Shown piece after piece: positions 57,650 through 64,000 of a stretch of 64,000 bases of DNA. The stretch is from contig JAZHRO010000013.1 in assembly GCA_037157565.1 (NCBI GenBank), forward strand, positions 31,934,501 through 31,998,500, written 5' to 3'. The notes below the pieces were generated by a model, which made no database searches, was not told the origin of the DNA, and worked only from the letters and a program-made list of their open reading frames with translations. The DNA comes from Thalassia testudinum (lineage: Eukaryota; Streptophyta; Magnoliopsida; Alismatales; Hydrocharitaceae). Within the stretch, counting starts at the first letter, position 1, and the number at the start of each line of letters is the position of its first letter. The position numbers and the translations under genes were made by a program.

Positions 57650-60600
57650 TCAGCCTCGGCCCAACCTACTTATCCACCAGGGCCAAATCAGGATCAAATG
57701 TCCATTATCCTTCAGACTCTGGCTGACATTCAAAGAACGAATGCGGCTATCCAAAAACAACACAAGGACGAGCTTACAGAAGTCCGAAATCAACTGGCCC
57801 AGTTGGCAAATTCTCGCCAGCCAGGCACTCTTCCTTCCCAACCTCTTCCTAACCCGAATAACGTGCCAACACAGCGGCGCGTTATGAACCCAAACCCGGG
57901 CCAAGCCCATATGATTTATCAGGCCCCCTCTGTTCCTTCACCCGACGGGATGGAGGCTTCCACTTCTTTTGCGGGCTATCAGCAGCAACCCATCTTACCC
58001 AATCCCAATCAAAACCAGGCAAGACTTAATTCCGTGACAACCCGTAGCGGTAAGGAAACCCAAGATCCACCTTACCCAAACCACTCCAAGCCTGGTAGTG
58101 ATCCCAAGCCAAGGACGGTAATCCAGGACGTTCCTATCCCCGTCCCAGATCAAAGACCTGGACCTATCCTAGAAGAACCAACCAAGGTTCCGTTTCCCGG
58201 CGCCTTGACCAAGGGAAAGAAGACTACCAAGCCCGTGGCACTTGAGGAGGACCTGGTCAAGCTCTTTGAGCAGGTCCACATAAACATCCCCTTGATGGAT
58301 GCAATCCGCCATGTACCGGCTTATGCATGATTCTTAAAGAATGTGTGTACACCCCAGCGTAAGCCACGAACCAAGAGTGGGAGTCCAATTGTTCTGTCAG
58401 AGCAAGCCAGCTCTGTAATCCTAAGCAGACTCCCACCCAAGACTAAAGATCCTGGTACTCCCTTGATTTCCTGCAAGATAGGTGATACCCAATTTGATAG
58501 AGCATTGCTAGACTTGGGTGCTTCCATAAATCTGATACCCACATCCTTACTTAACCATCTAGAAGAATCTGAGCTAAAACCAACTGAGGTGACATTACAA
58601 TTAGCAGATCGATCTATAAAGTCACCAAAAGGGATTCTCGAGGATGTTATTGTGAGAGTGCGGGATTTCTACTTTCCTGTAGACTTTATAGTCTTAGACA
58701 TGGATGCACCTGAGAACCCTAGGGATACACCAATCATTCTAGGGAGACCTTTCTTGGCTACTGCTAGAGCCAACATTAGTTGTGAGGAGGGCCAAATAGA
58801 GCTCAAATTTGGGAATCAAACCCTGAAAATTGATATATTTAAGGCCCAACAAGGAATCAATTGCGGTGTCATCGAACAAATTTGTGACATTAGGGCTTTG
58901 GTTGATGAAACACACTTCCAGAATGACCTGATTATACCTCATCAACTACAGAAAGATCTTGACCAGCAAACAGAGGAGTCAAATCCAGATTTGGACAACC
59001 CAGTAGCTCCTACCCTTGAATCTCATGTCTATTCTGAACCACCCGCCGCTGCTGATAACCCCATCCTCGAACTAAAGCCCCTTCCTGCTCACTTGAAATA
59101 CATCTTTCTGGGTTCTAATCAGACCCTTCCTGTGATTATCAATTCCAAGCTCAGTCCCGAACAGGAATCCCGTCTGATTGCTGTCCTCCAGCAACATCGT
59201 AGAGCCATCGGGTGGACTCTCGATGATCTGACTGGAATAAGTCCCTCGTATTGCACTCATCATATCTATTCAGAAGAGGGCGCACAACCTTCTCGTGAAA
59301 TGCAGAGACGCTTGAACCCCAATCTGCAGGTGGTCGTGAAAAAGGAGATCATCAAGTGGTTAGATGCCGGGATCATCTACCCGATCTCCGATAGTCGTTG
59401 GGTGAGCCCAATTCAGGTCGTGCCTAGAAAGGCAGGACTCACCACTATAACGACTGAAACCGAAGAAGTCATTCCTACCCGATTAGCCAACTCGTGGAGA
59501 GTCTGTATAGATTACCGCCGACTCAATTCCTCCACGAAGAAGGATCATTTCCCACTACCTTTCATTGATCAGATCCTCAAGAAACTAGCGGGAAATAGGT
59601 TCTTCTGCTTTCTTGACGGGTACTCCGGTTACAACCAGGTGGCAATCCATCCTGAGGACCAAGAGAAGACCACGTTCACCTGCCCCTTCGGAACATACGC
59701 ATTCCCAAGGATGCCTTTCGGTCTTTGCAATGCACCCGCTACTTTTCAGCGGTGCATGCTTGCCATATTCTTAGATATGGTAGGTGACTCTCTAGAAGTC
59801 TTCATGGATGACTTTTCAATTTTTGGAGTATCATTTGACGATTGCCTCCAACACTTGGTCCAGATACTAAGGCGGTGCATCGATGTGAATTTGGTTCTTT
59901 CCTGGGAAAAGAGCCATTTCATGGTGCCTGAGGGAATTGTCCTGGGACATTTAATTTCGGAGAAGGGCATCCAAGTGGATCGAGCTAAGGTTGATCTGAT
60001 CTCTCGCCTTCCTATGCCTAGCTCGATCAGGGACATCCGTTCTTTTCTGGGGCACGTCGATTTTTACCGTAGTTTCATTCCTGATTTCTCGAAAATCGCA
60101 CGCCCCTTGACTTCTCTTCTCTCTAAGGATGTACCCTTTGAAATCTCCAAGGAATGCAGACTAGCCTCTGAAAACCTTCGTGACCGAGTCACCCAAGCAC
60201 CTATCCTACAATCCCCTGACTGGTCTTAACCCTTTGAGATCATGTGCGATGCATCTGATTGCGCTGTAGGAGCGGTCATGGGGCAGAAAGCTGACGGAAA
60301 ACCCGTGGTCATTTACTACGCTAGCAAGACACTTGACGAGGCTCAGCATAACTACACGGTTACGGAGAAAGAGCTGCTAGCAATAGTATTTGCCCTTGAA
60401 AAATTCCGATCGTATCTCCTGGGTTCCCACATCATCATCTACTAGCATCACACGGCTGTAAGGCATCTCCTTGCCAAGAAGGACGCGAAGCCCCGACCAA
60501 TCCGATGGATCTTGCTATTGCAAGAATTCGATCTCGAGATTCATGACAAGGCGGGAAGGCAGAATGTGGTAGCCGACCATTTGTCCCGTCTTCCTTCTGA

Positions 60601-61965
60601 GATTATCAACCCTTCCAAACCCATCACGGAGCATTTTCCTAATGAACACCTGCTGACTATTGGTACTAGACTTCCATGATTTGCTGATATAGTAAACTAC
60701 GTGGCATCTCATCAGATCCCGTCTGATTGGCCGAAGGCCAAGAAAGACAAATTGTGCACTGATGCCAAGTATTACATCTGGGAAGACCCGTACCTTTTCC
60801 GCATAGGTGCTGATCAAATCATCCGGAGATGTGTCCCGGAAGAGGAAATCAACAATATTCTCTCTTTCTGCCATGACCAGGCATGCGGTGGCCATTTCTC
60901 TGGGCATAAAACCGCATCAAAAGTCCTCCAGTGCGGCTTTTACTGGCCCACACTGTTCAAAGACGCATACAATCACTGCAAGGCATGCAGTCATTGCCAA
61001 ACTTTGGGCAACATGAGCCATCGCGACATGATGCCTTTGCAGTTGATTCTCGTATGCGAAATCTTTGATGTTTGGGGGATTGATTTATGGGCCCCTTTCC
61101 TGTTTCGGATGGTTTCGAATACATTCTGCTGGCTGTGGACTACGTGTCCAAATGGATCAAAGCCATACCGACCCGAACCTATGATCATAAAATTGTTCTC
61201 AAATTCATTCATCAAAACATTTTCTCAAGGTTCGGGATTCCTCGTGCTATAATCTCTGATGGGGGGACCCATTTCACAAACGCTCAGTTTAGGTCACTGA
61301 TGACCAAATACGGGGTGTCTCACCGAATCTCTACTCCTTACCACCCCCAAACTAATGGTCTAGCTGAGCTATCAAATCGGGAGATCAAGAAAATCCTGCA
61401 GATCACTGTTCGGCCTGACAGGAAGGACTGGTCGTCCCGACTTCCGGAAGCCTTGTGGGCCTATAGGACCGCCCACAAAATCCAATTAGGCATGTATCCC
61501 TTTAGACTGGTGTATGGGAAGGCATGTCACCTTCCTGTCGAACTGGAGCATAAAGCCTATTGGGCAATACGGAACTGTAATCTAGATCTTTCGAAGGCTG
61601 GAACCCACAGAAAACTTCAAATCAGCGAGATCGATGAATTACGCCTAGATGCGTATGAGAACTCGCGAATCTACAACGAGCGGGTTAAAGCCTTCCATGA
61701 CAAGCATATCTCGAGAAAGATCTTTCATCCTGGTCAGAAGGTCCTACTCTTTGATGCCCGACTCAAACTTTTCCCTGGAAAGTTGCGACCCAAGTGGGTC
61801 GGACCATACTTGGTCCGACAGATTTTTGGAAATGGAGCCATCGAAATCAGTCCACTCAGCCATGATTCCGAACCTTTCATCGTGAACGGTCAGAGACTCA
61901 AGCCGTTCATTGATGTAACTTCTACTGATTTGGCTGAATCATCTTATATCCTCCATTCCCCTTGA
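57650..61965 (+). pseudogene. pol: Element 2: Athila-type gag end and pol, broken
   Basis: Coding text begins near 57650 (AQPTYPPGPNQDQM) with the gag-to-pol linker. The capsid part of gag and the PBS are missing. One frame runs to about 61080, interrupted by TGA 58328-58330, TAA 60227-60229, TAG 60443-60445 and TGA 60677-60679. A base loss in the T-run 61084-61086 then moves the frame, which continues at 61087-61965. Domains: protease [32 protein letters not shown] and FMDD; RNase H DASDCAVG; integrase HDQACGGH...CSHCQ, core WGID and ISDGGTHF with all three acidic residues, then KACHLPVELEHKAYWA. It is a close relative of element 1 but clearly a distinct lineage. Confidence 0.85.
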
Positions 61966-62083
61966 GCTTATTGCGCCCAGCCGATGGCGTAAAACTTAGC
62001 GCTTAACGGGAGGTGGGAAATGGTGACGTTTCGCAACCACGGCTAGTCTTTGTTTGTTTTAATGCTTATTACAGTAATATCAT
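61966..62083 (+). other. Element 2 post-pol remnant
   Basis: It contains AAACTTAGCGCTTAACGGGAGG, the counterpart of element 1's post-pol phrase, then stops at the putative LTR edge of element E. Confidence 0.5.
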
Positions 62084-62677
62084 TGTGGTATAAAATAAGA
62101 CAGCTACGTTGTCGTTACCATTAAAATTTTACTCGGAAATAGTTTCCCGAGGTCGAACTTAGGGAGCTACTGGAATTCTAGAAGTACAATGTTTCTTTAT
62201 TACAAAAATAAGAGAGAGATAGAGAGGGAGAAATAGATTTCTGTCTTTTGGCTTTTTCTTCTTCTCTTCTTTCTCTTTTTGCTTGTCTTCTTCTTCTCTT
62301 CTTTCTCTTTACTTCTTTACGGGCCTTCTTCCTTGGTCTTCTGGTTGTCTTCAGTTCCTCTGCTTGTCTTCCATTTCCTTTCTTCAGTTCTTCTTCTTCT
62401 TTTCTTTATCTTCTTTCTTTCTTCTTCTGCTTTATCTCCTCTGAGGCTTTATCCATCGTCTGATATCGCAATCAGACGACTTAAACGGCGGTCTGCTACA
62501 GTGCTTCCCCTCTCTTTTCTTCCTTTGCTGCTCTTTCTTCTTCTCTTCTTCCTTGGTCTTTTCCCTTGCTCAGCTGCAAGGCTTCTTCAAAGCTTCTTCT
62601 TCCACTCCTCTTCTTCTTCCTGCGGCCAAGTGGTGAACCTTCTTCCTTCTCACCCTATTCCTGCATGAGGCACAGCA
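62084..62677 (-). repeat. Putative 3' LTR of element E
   Basis: On the plus strand it starts TGTGGTATAAAATAAG and ends GGCACAGCA. GAGGTCGAACTTAGGGAGCT near 62150 is the reverse of the usual Athila/Tat LTR-end phrase. The middle is a CT-rich simple tract whose Leu/Phe/Ser-rich open frames are incidental. The partner LTR is outside the window. Confidence 0.45.
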
Positions 62678-62701
62678 AAACCTAGCCCTTCCCTCTACCC
62701 A
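62678..62701 (-). other. Putative polypurine tract of element E
   Basis: On the minus strand GGGTAGAGGGAAGGGCTAGG lies just before the LTR start TGCTGTGCC. The gag stop codon (62695-62697) lies inside it. Confidence 0.45.
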
Positions 62702-63990
62702 CACGTCTCTCTCTGTAAACCGCTCATAGGAAGCGCTCCCAGAGCCGGGTTATCGGGTCGGGTAGCGTACCCGTGACCAGGCGCACCGGCGTGGGTGGTG
62801 CGCGAGGAGTGCCGAGTAAACGGGTCGGCCAGGTCCGCGTGGCGTGGGTCGCGGACGAAGCGGGTGAGTGGGCGAGGGGGTTGTGGGCGGGGATGAAAGG
62901 GTGGTCTTTGGGTTTGGGAATTTCCCGCCCACTGAAAGTTGGGATGGTTTCGCCATCCAGGGTTATAGGTATTGGAGAATAGGTCGTTCTGGATGGCGTT
63001 GAGGTCCTCGCAGGTCTGAGGAACCTCCAGAGAGTCAGAGAAAGGGGGAATGGAATTTCCTGGGTTGGCATAGAGAGGATCCGATGGTGGATATGGATCC
63101 ATCCTAGGAGAAGATCGATGGAGAATGTTTTGCATAGTCTCCCGAGTGGAAGGAGGCTGTGCAAAAGAGCTATGCGCAGAGGTGGCTCACTACATGTTCT
63201 GAGTCAGCTCATCCACCTTCTTTTCAATGATTGAGACCTCGTCCAATCCACTGGCCATTAATTCCAGGTCGACTGATGCGGACAGGTCCTGCGTCTCATG
63301 TGCTCCCCTATGATTCGTTAATGCACGGGTATTCGTCCTGTCGAATAATCCCATGGAGTCATTGTTGATGGAGTTCTCACACATGTTTTCGAGAATCTCC
63401 CACATGGTGTCCTCATGTTGACCCATGATATTCCCTCCGCAGGTTGCATTGATGAAAAGACGGATGTCTTCACGGAGTCCCTGGTAAAAAGATTGGACTT
63501 GTTCCCATTTAGGAACTCCGTGATGGGGGCACTTTCTCATGAGATCCTGAAAGCGATCCCATGCCTCATGGAGAGGTTCCCCTGTTTGTTGAGTGAAGTG
63601 AGTAATCTGATGGCGCAAGGCATTGGTCCGACCAACGGGAAAGAACTTTTTCAAAAATTCGGACTGAAGTTCTTCCCAAGTGTTGATCGGCTGGGTCTGA
63701 GTTTGATACCAATGAGCGGCCTTGTCCATAAGAGAGAAGGAGAACATCTTCATGAGAAGAATATCCCGATTTTGTGCATCTGACCCAAAAGTTTGGGCCA
63801 GATGCTTTAGCTGTTTGATGTGCTGGAAGGGATCTTCGGAATTAAGCCCATGGAATTTAGGTATAGCATGAATCATATTGGGATTCAATTCAGAATCAGG
63901 TCCTCCAGTCGGGATTCTGACTCGAGGCTCAATGGCCACCGCAGCAGGGTTATAATGGTCCCACATCATAGGACGCTGCGGTGGGTGCAC
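62695..63990 (-). pseudogene. gag: Element E gag (Athila/Tat type), one in-frame stop
   Basis: The minus-strand frame from 63990 (MHPPQRPMMWDHYNPAAVAI) contains a full capsid region: FSFSLMDKAAHWYQTQTQPI, WEELQSEFLKKFFPVG, RTNALRHQITHF, AWDRFQDLMRKCPHHGV and LFINATCGGNIM. TAG at 63190-63192 interrupts it after ELTQNM. The same frame continues to 62695 with [12 protein letters not shown] and a Pro-rich tail that ends without any protease. The upstream edge is limited by the window, and the true start may be further right. Confidence 0.8.
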
Positions 63991-64000
63991 AAAGTTTTGG

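Larger units (their letters stand above)
62084..64000 (-). mobile_element. Element E: 3' part of a gag-carrying LTR element, minus strand, runs off the window
   Basis: A putative 594 bp LTR (62084-62677) is followed directly by a purine tract and a gag reading frame on the minus strand. Reverse transcriptase and integrase are absent between gag and the LTR, so this is a gag-only derivative or an internally deleted copy. It appears to have inserted into element 2's tail. The 5' LTR and PBS would be beyond 64000. Confidence 0.5.

Noticed and set aside
62248..62668. Leu/Phe/Ser-rich open frames resembling membrane proteins
   Set aside because: They translate a CT-rich simple tract within a putative LTR.

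Overview
The window is repeat-dense plant nuclear DNA. Every coding region I can identify belongs to an LTR retrotransposon of the Ty3/gypsy superfamily or to a transposon-like gene fragment. I found no ordinary host gene, no functional tRNA or rRNA gene and no CRISPR array. The plant assignment rests on Athila/Tat-type and Tekay/Del-type gag-pol proteins, tRNA-Asp and initiator tRNA-Met primer-binding sites, and the nested build-up typical of angiosperm pericentromeric or intergenic DNA. I cannot name the species.

Layout, left to right. 1-5889: a decayed acidic ORF (873-2180), an LTR-end-like stretch (to about 2570) and AT-rich DNA. 5890-14897: element A, minus strand, a large non-autonomous Athila/Tat derivative with two long LTRs carrying TA microsatellites, a tRNA-Asp PBS and only gag remnants. 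14898-20822: an LTR-like region, a diverged 0.4 kb direct duplication and a promoter with a TATA box. 20823-22599 and 43343-43990: two halves of one decayed 'putative gypsy-type transposon' gene, split by a compound insertion.

The compound insertion is 22600-43337. Element C (minus strand, Tekay/Del-like chromovirus, heavily decayed) entered the gene. Element B (plus strand, same family, also a pseudogene) lies inside C's 3' LTR, and element D (a 2251 bp solo LTR with a GGGAC target duplication) lies inside B's integrase gene. B and C LTRs are packed with the palindrome AGACGTCT.

43991-45658 and 56639-57650 flank element 1 (45659-56638), a structurally complete Athila-type element. It has two 1412 bp LTRs about 1.6% different by my hand count, a GGCTA target duplication, a tRNA-Asp PBS, gag and a 1444-residue pol frame. 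It carries an in-frame gag stop, a gag/pol frame break and Asp-to-Asn at the first integrase catalytic position. Its LTR contains a tRNA-like box A/box B module and a series of strong inverted repeats. 57650-62083 is a second, broken Athila-type pol (element 2). 62084-64000 is the 3' end of element E (minus strand): a short putative LTR directly abutting a gag reading frame that runs towards the window edge.

Functionally this is a community of related retroelements. Elements with complete pol (element 1, and the ancestors of B, C and 2) could have supplied enzymes to gag-only derivatives such as A and E. Every copy seen here carries at least one inactivating lesion. Counts and alignments were made by eye, without computation.
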